In this document: positions 35,037-44,032 of the stretch, piece after piece
Position numbering within the stretch: the stretch's first letter is position 1
Layout: every line of letters begins with the position of its first letter
NCBI RefSeq assembly: GCF_000355905.1
Contig: NZ_APLF01000006.1
Location: 1-64,000 of the forward strand
DNA length: 64,000 bases
Direction: 5' to 3'
Origin: Psychroflexus gondwanensis ACAM 44
Lineage (GTDB): Bacteria > Bacteroidota > Bacteroidia > Flavobacteriales > Flavobacteriaceae
Notes under the pieces: model-generated
Databases searched by the model: none
What the model was told of the DNA's origin: nothing
What the model saw: the letters and a program-made list of their open reading frames with translations, nothing else
Program-made: the position numbers and the translations under genes

Positions 35037-36059
35037 ATGAATGAAAATTTAGACGCTACTGGCAGCAATTTCGATAATCAAGACCAAGAGGTAGAACGAG
35101 CGTTGAGACCGCTTTCTTTTGATGATTTTGCCGGTCAATCTCATGTATTGGAGAACCTTCAAGTCTTTGTAAAAGCTGCTAACTTAAGAGGCGAAGCTTT
35201 AGATCATACTCTTTTTCATGGTCCTCCAGGTTTGGGTAAAACCACTTTAGCTCATATTCTTGCTAATGAACTTCAAACTGGAATCAAAATTACCTCAGGC
35301 CCAGTCATCGATAAACCAGGAGATTTAGCCGGTTTGCTAACTAATCTGGAACCTCGTGATGTTCTATTTATAGATGAAATTCATAGATTAAGCTCAGTAG
35401 TTGAGGAGTATCTATATTCTGCTATGGAAGACTTCAAAATCGATATTATGATTGAGTCTGGCCCTAATGCTAGAAGTGTTGAGATCAATCTGAATCCCTT
35501 TACATTAGTTGGAGCTACAACACGTTCAGGATTGCTTACAGCTCCAATGCGAGCAAGATTTGGGATTTCAAGTCGATTAGAATATTATTCTACGGAATTA
35601 CTAAGCGGTATTATTTTGAGAAGTGCTTCCATCTTAGGGGTTTCGATAACCACTGATTCTGCAATCGAAATAGCTGGCAGGAGTCGGGGAACACCCAGAA
35701 TCGCTAATGCTTTACTGAGACGAGTTCGAGATTTTGCTCAAATTAAAGGTAACGGCAAAATCGATATGGAAATTTCGAAGTATAGTCTCAAGGCTTTAAA
35801 TGTAGATGCTTTTGGTTTGGATGATATGGATAATAAAATTCTATTGACCATAATTGATAAATTTAAAGGGGGCCCTGTTGGCTTAACTACATTAGCGACA
35901 GCAGTTAGCGAAAATGCTGAAACTATAGAGGAAGTTTACGAACCCTTCCTAATTCAAAAAGGTTTTATCAATCGTACTCCACGCGGAAGAGAAGTAACCG
36001 ACTCCGCCTATAAACACCTTGGTAAACTTAGAGAAAGTAAACAAGGGGGATTATTCTAA
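35037..36059 (+). CDS. ruvB: Holliday junction branch-migration ATPase RuvB
   Basis: A 340-residue AAA+ motor of the RuvABC system. Walker A GPPGLGKT (62-69), Walker B FIDEIHRL, sensor segment [18 protein letters not shown] and arginine-finger region, and the C-terminal winged helix with [12 protein letters not shown]. Length is normal for the family. RuvA is encoded separately at 43446. The start MNENLD is conserved in this family, and it is very close to the predicted promoter element. Confidence 0.95.
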   Translation: MNENLDATGSNFDNQDQEVERALRPLSFDDFAGQSHVLENLQVFVKAANLRGEALDHTLFHGPPGLGKTTLAHILANELQTGIKITSGPVIDKPGDLAGLLTNLEPRDVLFIDEIHRLSSVVEEYLYSAMEDFKIDIMIESGPNARSVEINLNPFTLVGATTRSGLLTAPMRARFGISSRLEYYSTELLSGIILRSASILGVSITTDSAIEIAGRSRGTPRIANALLRRVRDFAQIKGNGKIDMEISKYSLKALNVDAFGLDDMDNKILLTIIDKFKGGPVGLTTLATAVSENAETIEEVYEPFLIQKGFINRTPRGREVTDSAYKHLGKLRESKQGGLF

Positions 36060-36069
36060 CAAAACACTT

Positions 36070-37392
36070 ATGACATCTTTCACCCATTTTCCTGAGGTTC
36101 CTGTAATTGACTTTTTAAAACACGCGGGTAATATTCTAAAGAACCCATTGCCCTTTCATCAAAAGAACTTCGAAGCCTTAGGAGACACCTTTAGATTAAA
36201 CCTAGGTTTAGGCAATTCAGTCGTTTTTTCTAGAGATCCTGAATTTGCCATCTATGCTTTAAGGGATAACCAAAAGAATTTTAAGAAAACCGATATCCAA
36301 ACCAAAGATTTGGCCAAATATGTGGGTCACGGGCTATTGACTTCTGAGGGAGAAAATTGGAAAACCCAACGAAAATTGATTCAGCCAGCCTTCCACAAAA
36401 AAAATCTCTACTCGCTTTTGGAGGTCATGGTAGAAGCTATAGATAAAGAACTAGAACGAATAGAGGTCGACACTCCTATAGACATCTTTCCGATATTTAA
36501 TGATCTTGCTTTTAAAGTAGTGGTAAAAAGTCTATTTAGTGATGCTATAAATGCTGAAGAAATTTCGCGATTACAACATATTACAGAGGAAACTCAAAAA
36601 ATGCTGGTTAAGGAATTAAGGCAACCCTACAAAAAATGGTGGTTTGTTTTAAGCGGGGAATTAAAAAGAAACTTGAACTTAAGCCAAGAGGCTAGAGATT
36701 TGCTTATAGGTATTATTAAAAGACGACAAAATTCTGACTCTGAAAGTAAAGATTTACTGGACATGCTCATGGCTTTGACTTATGAGGATGGTTCTAAGAT
36801 GGATCAAGAACAATTGATTGATGAGATTTTAATTCTATTTATTGCTGGCCACGAAACCACTTCCAACGCCTTGTCATTTACGATCCAACTAATAGGTCAA
36901 GAGGAACATGTTCAAGAAAAATTAGTTTCAGAAATAGATCAACTTGTGGACCATTCTTTCTTTGATATTCTGAAAGAAAGCAAGTATACTGACAATGTCA
37001 TACAGGAATCCATGCGTCTTTTCCCACCAGTTTACTTTATAGACCGGCAGAATATTGAGCGAGACTCCTTCAAAGGATTTGAAATACCACCAGGAACCAC
37101 TCTACTTTTTTCTGTACACCAAATTCATAGAAATGCTTCGAATTGGGAAAACCCGACTCAATTTAAGCCAGAACGGTTTCAGGCATCGAGAAGCGTAAGT
37201 AACTTTTATTTTCCTTTTGGAGCAGGACCCAGAAAATGTATAGGCAATAATTTTGCAATGTACGAAATCATGTTAACCATACATCGATTGCTAAAAACCT
37301 ATAAGATCGAACAAGTCAATAAAGAGATTGAAATTCAACCTCTTATTAGCCTTAAGCCAAAAAATGCAATAGTCAAATTCTCTAAACGATAA
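36070..37392 (+). CDS. Cytochrome P450
   Basis: A 440-residue P450. The oxygen-binding I-helix motif is AGHETTSN, the K-helix ExxR is ESMR, the meander PERF is in FKPERFQAS, and the haem ligand is Cys390 in [10 protein letters not shown]. No membrane anchor, so soluble. Substrate and redox partner are not evident; no ferredoxin gene adjoins it. I chose ATG at 36070 (MTSFTHF), 10 bp after ruvB; the longer frame from TTG at 36019 lies inside ruvB. The queG frame begins within 5 bp of its stop. Confidence 0.88.
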   Translation: MTSFTHFPEVPVIDFLKHAGNILKNPLPFHQKNFEALGDTFRLNLGLGNSVVFSRDPEFAIYALRDNQKNFKKTDIQTKDLAKYVGHGLLTSEGENWKTQRKLIQPAFHKKNLYSLLEVMVEAIDKELERIEVDTPIDIFPIFNDLAFKVVVKSLFSDAINAEEISRLQHITEETQKMLVKELRQPYKKWWFVLSGELKRNLNLSQEARDLLIGIIKRRQNSDSESKDLLDMLMALTYEDGSKMDQEQLIDEILILFIAGHETTSNALSFTIQLIGQEEHVQEKLVSEIDQLVDHSFFDILKESKYTDNVIQESMRLFPPVYFIDRQNIERDSFKGFEIPPGTTLLFSVHQIHRNASNWENPTQFKPERFQASRSVSNFYFPFGAGPRKCIGNNFAMYEIMLTIHRLLKTYKIEQVNKEIEIQPLISLKPKNAIVKFSKR

Positions 37393-37396
37393 TCCT

Positions 37397-38323
37397 ATTA
37401 CTTCAAAACAGACTCATACTCAATTTTTAAAAGCTGAAGCTGAGCGGCTCGGTTTTTTATCCTGTGGCATCTCTAAGGCTGAATTTTTAGAAGAGGAGGC
37501 CCCGCGATTGGAGCAATGGCTAAAGCAAAATGCTCACGGGGAAATGAGGTATATGGAAAATCATTTTGATAAACGCTTAGATCCTACTAAGCTTGTTGAA
37601 GGATCTAAAAGTGTTATCTCTTTACTCTATAATTATTTTCCTGAGACAACACAAAAGGACGCTACTTACAAGGTTAGCAAATATGCTTACGGCAAAGATT
37701 ATCATCACGTTATTAAAGCCAAGTTAAAAACGTTAATGGAAAGCCTTACTGAAGGGATTGGAGAGATTGGAGGAAGAGCTTTTGTAGATTCTGCGCCTGT
37801 TTTAGAAAAAGCTTGGGCTGCAAAAAGTGGTCTGGGTTGGGTCGGTAAACATTCTAATCTATTGACTAAACAAACAGGTTCCTTCTATTTCATTGCTGAA
37901 TTGATTTTAGATATCGAACTGGAGTATGACACACCAGTGACCGATCACTGTGGTACCTGTACAAAATGTATAGATGCTTGCCCCACAGAGGCAATCTACG
38001 AACCCTATAAAGTGGATGGCAGTAAGTGTATTTCTTATTTTACGATAGAGTTAAAAGACAATATCCCCAAAGGCTACCAAGATAAATTTGAAGACTGGAT
38101 GTTTGGCTGTGACATTTGTCAAGATGTTTGTCCATGGAATCGCTTTAGTAAGCCTCATAACGAACCCCTTTTTAATCCACATCCAGATTTACTGGAGTAT
38201 GATAAAAAGGAATGGGAAGAGATCACCAAAGACGTTTTTAATGAAATCTTTAGGAAATCGGCCGTTAAGCGAACTAAATACGAGGGCCTTAAGAGGAATA
38301 TGAACTATATTAAAACGAAGTGA
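37397..38323 (+). CDS. queG: Epoxyqueuosine reductase QueG, apparent ATT start
   Basis: The last enzyme of queuosine synthesis in tRNA, reducing epoxyqueuosine to queuosine with cobalamin. Two 4Fe-4S motifs are clear: [12 protein letters not shown] and [11 protein letters not shown]. The first start of a usual kind in frame is TTG at 37508 (LEQWLKQ), but the frame is open further up to a stop at 37370. The region before 37508 encodes conserved QueG sequence ([20 protein letters not shown]), so that start would delete real N-terminus. No ATG, GTG or TTG lies there. ATT at 37397 gives 308 residues, the normal length, and lies 4 bp after the P450 stop. The start is an inference; the function is firm. 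Confidence 0.88.
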   Translation: MTSKQTHTQFLKAEAERLGFLSCGISKAEFLEEEAPRLEQWLKQNAHGEMRYMENHFDKRLDPTKLVEGSKSVISLLYNYFPETTQKDATYKVSKYAYGKDYHHVIKAKLKTLMESLTEGIGEIGGRAFVDSAPVLEKAWAAKSGLGWVGKHSNLLTKQTGSFYFIAELILDIELEYDTPVTDHCGTCTKCIDACPTEAIYEPYKVDGSKCISYFTIELKDNIPKGYQDKFEDWMFGCDICQDVCPWNRFSKPHNEPLFNPHPDLLEYDKKEWEEITKDVFNEIFRKSAVKRTKYEGLKRNMNYIKTK

Positions 38324-38520
38324 TTATTTTACAGAAGAATTTCTGATAATTAGTTTTGTAGAAATCTCAACTTCTTCTATGGATGATGTGAGGAGCTCTT
38401 TTTTCTGCTGAATTTGTTTGTGTAAAAGTTTAAAGGCCTTTTTCCCATTTTAAAACAAGGTTGGTGGATTGTAGAGAGACTAGTGTCACTACTTCTCTCA
38501 TAAAACTTTATAAAAGGCAA
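38324..38520 (-). pseudogene. Remnant of a LacI-family regulator (C-terminal end)
   Basis: The minus strand encodes the typical LacI C-terminal tail: GKKAFKLLHKQIQ then EISTKLIIRNSSVK, stop at 38324-38326. Just upstream, in a frame shifted by one base, is SLSTIHQPCFKMGKK, which joins it after restoring one A in the A run near 38441. Before that the similarity fades and no DNA-binding domain is found in the next 380 bp. The regulator has therefore lost most of its length. It probably once controlled the invertase-fructokinase genes downstream. Confidence 0.7.
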
Positions 38521-38897
38521 CGAGATTACAGATGCATTTATTAAAACACATTTAAAATATATAGCTTGAGTTAACTTAATTAGCTAGACACAAAAAAGTT
38601 ACTCAAAATGCATTTAAGAAATACTATTATGACTTTACTTTTTTCTACTGAGAAAATGGTGTTAATGAAAATGCTAATTGATTTATTAAAAGGTATCACA
38701 TTCAAGAAAAAATTTTGATAAAATAGAAGAAAATAAACTTCAAAATTCTCAAGTAAGCTAAAGGTAGACCTCGGAAAATCAACTATAAAATACCCTAGTA
38801 AATAATTGACTTTGACCTAAAATCTGTAATTTAGATGAATTCAAAAATTGATAACTCTTTGTTGAGTTATAACATAATTACCAGTTGACTAAAATTT
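38521..38897. other. Non-coding stretch upstream of the invertase gene
   Basis: AT-rich with no supported gene. It contains a perfect hairpin or operator-like inverted repeat, ATAACTC-TTTGTT-GAGTTAT, at 38851-38870, 27 bp before the invertase ATG. Some of the stretch may be further decayed LacI-gene sequence. Confidence 0.45.
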
Positions 38898-40064
38898 ATG
38901 AATGAGAAAGCATTAGGATTATTGAGAAAGGTCTCGACAGACAAAGGTTTTTTAGCAAGCTCATCTGATATTTCCAACTATAAGCGAATTTGGGCTAGAG
39001 ATGGTGTTATTTGTACCTTAGCAGCCTTGTCCAGTGGAGATAAGCAGCTTATTGAGGTTGGTAAACATACCTTGCTTAACCTAGCAGAGCACCAACATGA
39101 GTTTGGAAATATACCTTCCAATATCGAATTTCAAGGCGATATTGTAAAATTAAGCTTTGGAGGATTAGCTCCACGTGTAGATACTCTAGCTTGGTTTATT
39201 ATTGGTGTCTGTCAGTACAGTTATTCTCAAGATGACGCTTCGTTTTTTGATCGTCTTAAACCACATATGTTAAAAGCTTTTAGGTTAATGGAAACTTGGG
39301 AGTTCAATTTCAAGCATTTGATGTATGTTCCGCGAAGTGGAAATTGGGCAGACGAATACCCTACCCAAGGATTCACCCTATACGACCAAGTATTGAGGGT
39401 TTGGGCTTTACGTTCGTTTTTGTATCATGAACATCATGTGGATTTAGCTCAGAAACAAGAAGCTATTCTGAATCAAATTCAGATTAATTTCAAAAAGAGA
39501 GAAGACACATCTGAAGAGGTTTACCACCCTAAGGCTTATAGCAGTTTGAAAAAAACAAAGTACTGGGTGGCATCACTAGAACCGGCAGGTTACCAAACAC
39601 AATTTGATGCCTTTGGTAATGCTTTAGCCCTATTATTAGGGATTGGAAGCGAAAAAGACCAAAAAGAGTTAATCAATTATTCTGAAGATTTAAGACAAGA
39701 AGTCAAGCTAAAATTATTACCAGCATTCTGGCCTGTTATCACTCCGGAAGATAAAGAATGGGAGCTTCTTCAAAACAATTGTGCTTATGAATTTAGGAAT
39801 TATCCTTATCAATTTCATAATGGGGGGACGTGGCAAATGATAAACGGATTTTATGGTTTAGCACTTTTAAAAGCTAATTACAGAGATTCGGCAGAAACAG
39901 TTTTAAGGCTTATTAAAGATCTAAATGCTAAGAAAGATTGGAAGTTTTATGAAAACTTTGATTCCAAGACTGGAAATCCCAACGGAGTTCCTCTTTGTGC
40001 TTGGAGTGCTGCTGCCGAAATCATTTTGGAACAAAACTTAAAACATAATACCCTAATACTTTAG
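38898..40064 (+). CDS. GH100-like neutral/alkaline invertase
   Basis: A 388-residue (alpha/alpha)6-barrel glycosidase. IWARDGVICTLAAL near the N-terminus, and FRNYPYQFHNGGTWQMINGFYGLAL and PNGVPLCAWSAAAEI near the C-terminus, resemble GH100 neutral invertases more than glycogen debranching enzymes, although automatic pipelines often give the latter name. Likely reaction: sucrose to glucose and fructose in the cytoplasm (no signal peptide). A fructokinase-like gene follows after 3 bp, which supports a sucrose role. Alternative: another alpha-glucosidase of the same fold. Confidence 0.72.
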   Translation: MNEKALGLLRKVSTDKGFLASSSDISNYKRIWARDGVICTLAALSSGDKQLIEVGKHTLLNLAEHQHEFGNIPSNIEFQGDIVKLSFGGLAPRVDTLAWFIIGVCQYSYSQDDASFFDRLKPHMLKAFRLMETWEFNFKHLMYVPRSGNWADEYPTQGFTLYDQVLRVWALRSFLYHEHHVDLAQKQEAILNQIQINFKKREDTSEEVYHPKAYSSLKKTKYWVASLEPAGYQTQFDAFGNALALLLGIGSEKDQKELINYSEDLRQEVKLKLLPAFWPVITPEDKEWELLQNNCAYEFRNYPYQFHNGGTWQMINGFYGLALLKANYRDSAETVLRLIKDLNAKKDWKFYENFDSKTGNPNGVPLCAWSAAAEIILEQNLKHNTLIL

Positions 40065-40067
40065 AAA

Positions 40068-41006
40068 ATGTTGAATAACCAACTAGATATTATTTGTGTA
40101 GGAGAAGCCTTAGTCGATTTTATTGGCCATGAAATAGGGAGTATTAGCAAAACCGGCAATTATCAGCGACATCTGGGAGGGTCGCCTACTAATGTCTCTT
40201 TGAATTTAGCAAAATTAAAATTAAAAGTTGCCTTAGTAGCAACTTTAGGTAGAGATGGTTTGGGCGATTATATCTTAGAAGGACTCCAAGCTTCAAATAT
40301 AGATGTTTCAAATGTTAGGACTTCAGTATTGAAGCCAACGAGTGTTATTTTTATTTCGAAGACAGATGCAACTCCAGAATTTATTCCCTACCGGGAAGCA
40401 GATCACGAAATTATTCTGAGTCAATTTAAAGATGTTTCTTTTTTGGGGCTAAGGGTGTTTCATACCACCTGCTTTGCTTTGAGTAAAAACCCAGCTAGAG
40501 AGACTATAATGAAAATGGCCGAAAAGGCATATAGGTTAAACTGTAAGTTGAGTATAGATATCAATTACTCTAATATAATTTGGCCAAACAAACAGGAAGC
40601 AATTTCAACTCTTGAAACGTTCTGCGCATTTAACCCCTTAATTAAAATTAGTGAAGATGATAAACGTCGTTTATTGGGCAACATTTCCGACGACACAATG
40701 TTTGAATACTTTCATAAATTAGGAGTTGATACTATTTGTTATACAAAGGGTAGCAAAGGTGTAAAACTGTCCGTAAAAGGAGAAGAAATAATACACATGG
40801 ATGCTCTAAAAATTGAAAAAGTGGTTGATGCTACCGGAGCAGGAGATGCCTTTTGGTCCGGCTTTTTATATTCTTATATTAGGAATCATAATTATACCAA
40901 TTGCTTGAAATTTGGATTGAAGTTAGCTTCTTTAAAGCTTCAATCTGAAGGGAGCTCTAGTTTTAATCCTAATATTGGTGAGGATTTCTTTCAGAATAAC
41001 GCATAA
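40068..41006 (+). CDS. PfkB-family sugar kinase, probable fructokinase
   Basis: A 312-residue ribokinase-fold kinase. PfkB signature 1 is the HLGGSPTNVSLNLAKL region (about 35-50), and signature 2 with the catalytic Asp is DATGAGDAFWSGFLYSY (about 255-271). It transfers phosphate from ATP to a sugar hydroxyl. It starts 3 bp after the invertase stop, so the pair would take sucrose to fructose-6-phosphate plus glucose. Confidence 0.85.
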   Translation: MLNNQLDIICVGEALVDFIGHEIGSISKTGNYQRHLGGSPTNVSLNLAKLKLKVALVATLGRDGLGDYILEGLQASNIDVSNVRTSVLKPTSVIFISKTDATPEFIPYREADHEIILSQFKDVSFLGLRVFHTTCFALSKNPARETIMKMAEKAYRLNCKLSIDINYSNIIWPNKQEAISTLETFCAFNPLIKISEDDKRRLLGNISDDTMFEYFHKLGVDTICYTKGSKGVKLSVKGEEIIHMDALKIEKVVDATGAGDAFWSGFLYSYIRNHNYTNCLKFGLKLASLKLQSEGSSSFNPNIGEDFFQNNA

Positions 41007-41010
41007 GGTT

Positions 41011-41018
41011 TACCTTTG
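41011..41018 (+). promoter_or_regulatory. TAnnTTTG promoter element for malic enzyme
   Basis: TACCTTTG lies 52 nt before the ATG at 41071. Confidence 0.45.
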
Positions 41019-41070
41019 TTTTCTCAAATTAATGTCTAAAGTAAACATGCTTTAGTGCCAAACTACCATT

Positions 41071-43353
41071 ATGAGTACACCGAGAAAGCGACGAGAGGCT
41101 TTAGTTTATCATGCTAAGCCAAGACCAGGAAAAATTGAAGTGGTTCCAACCAAAAAGCATTCTTCTCAAAGGGATTTAGGATTAGCATACTCCCCAGGAG
41201 TGGCAGAGCCTTGCCTAGAAATAGAAAAGGATAAACAAAACGCTTATAAATATACCAATAAAGGAAATCTAGTTGCCGTGATTTCTAACGGAACAGCCGT
41301 GCTAGGCCTAGGAGATATTGGAGCTGAAGCCTCAAAACCTGTCATGGAAGGTAAGGCGCTATTGTTTAAAATCTTCGCAGACATAGATGTATTCGATATT
41401 GAAGTGGATACCAAAAATATAGATGATTTTATAAATACCGTTAAGAATATTGCTCCAACCTTTGGTGGAATTAATCTAGAAGATATAAAAGCTCCAGAAG
41501 CTTTTGAAATCGAAGAACGTCTAAAGGCAGAACTTCCTATTCCCGTAATGCACGACGACCAACATGGAACTGCAATTATATCTGCTGCGGCACTTTTGAA
41601 TGCGCTAGAACTAGCAGAAAAGAAAATTGAGGAGGTAAGAGTTGTTGTTTCTGGCGCAGGTTCTGCTGCTATTGCTTGCATAAAACTCTATGTGTTACTG
41701 GGCGTTCGGAAAGAAAATATTGTAATGTTCGATAGTAAAGGGGCTCTAAGCAAAGAGAGAGAAGATCTTTCAGATAAACAAATAGAATTCGCGACCTCAA
41801 GAACGATTAGGTCGTTAGGAGAGGCTTTAGAAAATGCTGATGTTTTTTTAGGTCTTTCAATAGGAGGTGTTTTAAAGCCAGAGATGCTTTCTTCAATGGC
41901 AAAGGATCCTATTGTGTTTGCTATGGCAAATCCAGACCCTGAGATTGACTATGACTTGGCTTTAGAAACCAGAAAAGATGTTATCATGGCAACGGGGAGA
42001 ACAGATTTTCCCAACCAAGTAAACAATGTTCTTGGCTTTCCTTATATATTTAGAGGAGCTTTAGATGTCCGGGCTACCAAAATTAACGAGGAAATGAAGA
42101 TGGCTGCTGTAAAAGCCTTAGCCAGACTTGCGAAAGAGCCAGTGCCTGAACAAGTTAATATCGCTTATGCGGAAACGCGTCTTAACTTTGGAAGAGACTA
42201 CATTATTCCAAAGCCCTTCGATCCTAGATTAATCGCAGAAATCCCACCAGCAGTTGCAAAAGCAGCTATAGAATCTGGGGTTGCTCAAAACCCAATTACA
42301 GATTGGGAGGCTTATAAAGAAGAGCTTCTTGAGCGAATGGGTAGTGAGGATAAAATCACTAGATTACTCATTAATCGGGCAAAACAAAACCCTAAAAGAA
42401 TTGTTTATGCAGAGGCCGATCATCTAGACGTTTTAAAAGCTGCACAACAGGTTTACGACGAAAAGATTGCGATGCCTATTCTACTTGGTCGTAGAGATGT
42501 GATACTCGAACTGATGAGCGAAATTGAATTTGAAGGCGAGGACATCATTATTATCGATCCAAAATCTGATGAGGAAGAGAAAAAAAGGAATGAATATGCA
42601 GAAGCTCTTTGGGAGAAGAGGAGTAGAAAAGGAGTGACTTTATACGATGCTAAAAAGATTATAAGAGAGCGAAACTATTTTGCTGCTATGATGGTAGAAA
42701 AAGGAGATGCAGATGCTATGCTTTCTGGATACTCAAGAGCTTATCCTTCTGTATTAAAACCTATCCTGGAACTCATCGGTAAAGAAAGTGGTGTCACCAA
42801 CGTAGCTGCGACAAACTTGATGAACTCTAAGCGAGGGCCTATTTTTATTAGTGATACGTCTATCAACATAAATCCAGATGCTACAGTCTTAGCGAAAATT
42901 GCTCAAATGACAGCCAAAACGGTGAAGATGTTTGGCATAGAACCTGTAATTGCGATGACGTCCTACTCAAACTTTGGCTCGTCCAAAAATCCAAACGCGG
43001 TCAAAGTAAAAGAAGCTGTAGATTATTTACATAAGAATTTTCCTGAAATCGCTGTAGATGGAGAGTTGCAAGTTGACTTTGCTTTAAATAAAAAGATGAG
43101 AGCAGATAAATTCCCATTTTCTAAATTGAACGGTAAAAAAGTAAATACTCTAATCTATCCAAATTTGGATTCGGCAAATGGGACTTATAAACTAATGAAA
43201 GAGTTAAATAGCGCAGGCTCTATAGGGCCTATATTAATGGGATTGAACAAGCCTGCCCATGTCTTTCAATTGGGAGCTAGTGTCGATGAGATGGTAAATA
43301 TGTCTGCCGTTGCTGTTGTCGATGCTCAGCAAAAAAGTAAACGGAAACTATAG
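41071..43353 (+). CDS. maeB: NADP-dependent malic enzyme, MaeB type
   Basis: A 760-residue two-domain enzyme that decarboxylates malate to pyruvate. The malic enzyme domain (about 1-420) contains SPGVAEPC, MHDDQHGTAI and the dinucleotide-binding VVVSGAGSAAIACIKL. The C-terminal domain (about 430-760) resembles phosphotransacetylase; in MaeB it is regulatory and binds acetyl-CoA rather than catalysing transfer. Full length for the family. Confidence 0.95.
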   Translation: MSTPRKRREALVYHAKPRPGKIEVVPTKKHSSQRDLGLAYSPGVAEPCLEIEKDKQNAYKYTNKGNLVAVISNGTAVLGLGDIGAEASKPVMEGKALLFKIFADIDVFDIEVDTKNIDDFINTVKNIAPTFGGINLEDIKAPEAFEIEERLKAELPIPVMHDDQHGTAIISAAALLNALELAEKKIEEVRVVVSGAGSAAIACIKLYVLLGVRKENIVMFDSKGALSKEREDLSDKQIEFATSRTIRSLGEALENADVFLGLSIGGVLKPEMLSSMAKDPIVFAMANPDPEIDYDLALETRKDVIMATGRTDFPNQVNNVLGFPYIFRGALDVRATKINEEMKMAAVKALARLAKEPVPEQVNIAYAETRLNFGRDYIIPKPFDPRLIAEIPPAVAKAAIESGVAQNPITDWEAYKEELLERMGSEDKITRLLINRAKQNPKRIVYAEADHLDVLKAAQQVYDEKIAMPILLGRRDVILELMSEIEFEGEDIIIIDPKSDEEEKKRNEYAEALWEKRSRKGVTLYDAKKIIRERNYFAAMMVEKGDADAMLSGYSRAYPSVLKPILELIGKESGVTNVAATNLMNSKRGPIFISDTSININPDATVLAKIAQMTAKTVKMFGIEPVIAMTSYSNFGSSKNPNAVKVKEAVDYLHKNFPEIAVDGELQVDFALNKKMRADKFPFSKLNGKKVNTLIYPNLDSANGTYKLMKELNSAGSIGPILMGLNKPAHVFQLGASVDEMVNMSAVAVVDAQQKSKRKL

Positions 43354-43417
43354 AAGTTGTTGGTTTTCATTGATTTATACACGTAGAAGATTGCTCAATA
43401 TCTTAACTTAATTTTAT

Positions 43418-43425
43418 TACATTTG
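43418..43425 (+). promoter_or_regulatory. TAnnTTTG promoter element for ruvA-sprA
   Basis: TACATTTG lies 20 nt before the ruvA ATG. Confidence 0.55.
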
Positions 43426-43445
43426 GTTCCTAAAATTAAGTTAAG

Positions 43446-44027
43446 ATGATTACTCAGCTTAGAGGTAGATTGCTAGAAAAAAATCCAACACACATTGTGG
43501 TAGATTGTAATGGTATAGGGTATGAAGTAAACATTTCACTTCATACCTTTTCTCGTTTAAAAGGGGAAGAACAGATAACCATTTACACCCATTTACAAGT
43601 CAAAGAAGACTCACATACCTTGTACGGGTTTATGGAAAAAGCAGAACGCTTAGTTTTCCGTCAACTGCTTTCAGTCTCTGGGATTGGCGCTAATACTGCT
43701 AGAATGATGTTATCTTCATTAACGCCAGAGCAGGTGGTAGAAGCCATTTCCACTGAAGATACGGATACCATACAGAGCGTGAAAGGTATTGGTAAAAAAA
43801 CAGCTCAGAGAGTCATTTTAGATCTTAAAGATAAAATACGATCTTCTGAAGAATACTCAGAAATTGTAAATTCTCCTTCAAATTCCAATAAAGAAGAAGC
43901 TCTTTCTGCATTGGAGACATTGGGTTATACCAGAAAACAATCTGGTAAAATTATTTCAAAAATTTGTAATAATAATCCCGATGCTAACGTTGAAGATATA
44001 ATAAAGCTAGCCTTAAAAAATCTGTAA
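43446..44027 (+). CDS. ruvA: Holliday junction protein RuvA
   Basis: A 193-residue DNA-binding subunit of the RuvAB branch-migration complex. The N-terminal OB fold (about 1-62) and two helix-hairpin-helix motifs (ISGIGANTARMML-like at about 75-90; VKGIGKKTAQRVILDLKDK at about 110-130) are visible, with a C-terminal RuvB-binding domain. It lies 5 bp before sprA, an order found in other Flavobacteriaceae. Confidence 0.95.
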   Translation: MITQLRGRLLEKNPTHIVVDCNGIGYEVNISLHTFSRLKGEEQITIYTHLQVKEDSHTLYGFMEKAERLVFRQLLSVSGIGANTARMMLSSLTPEQVVEAISTEDTDTIQSVKGIGKKTAQRVILDLKDKIRSSEEYSEIVNSPSNSNKEEALSALETLGYTRKQSGKIISKICNNNPDANVEDIIKLALKNL

Positions 44028-44032
44028 AACTT

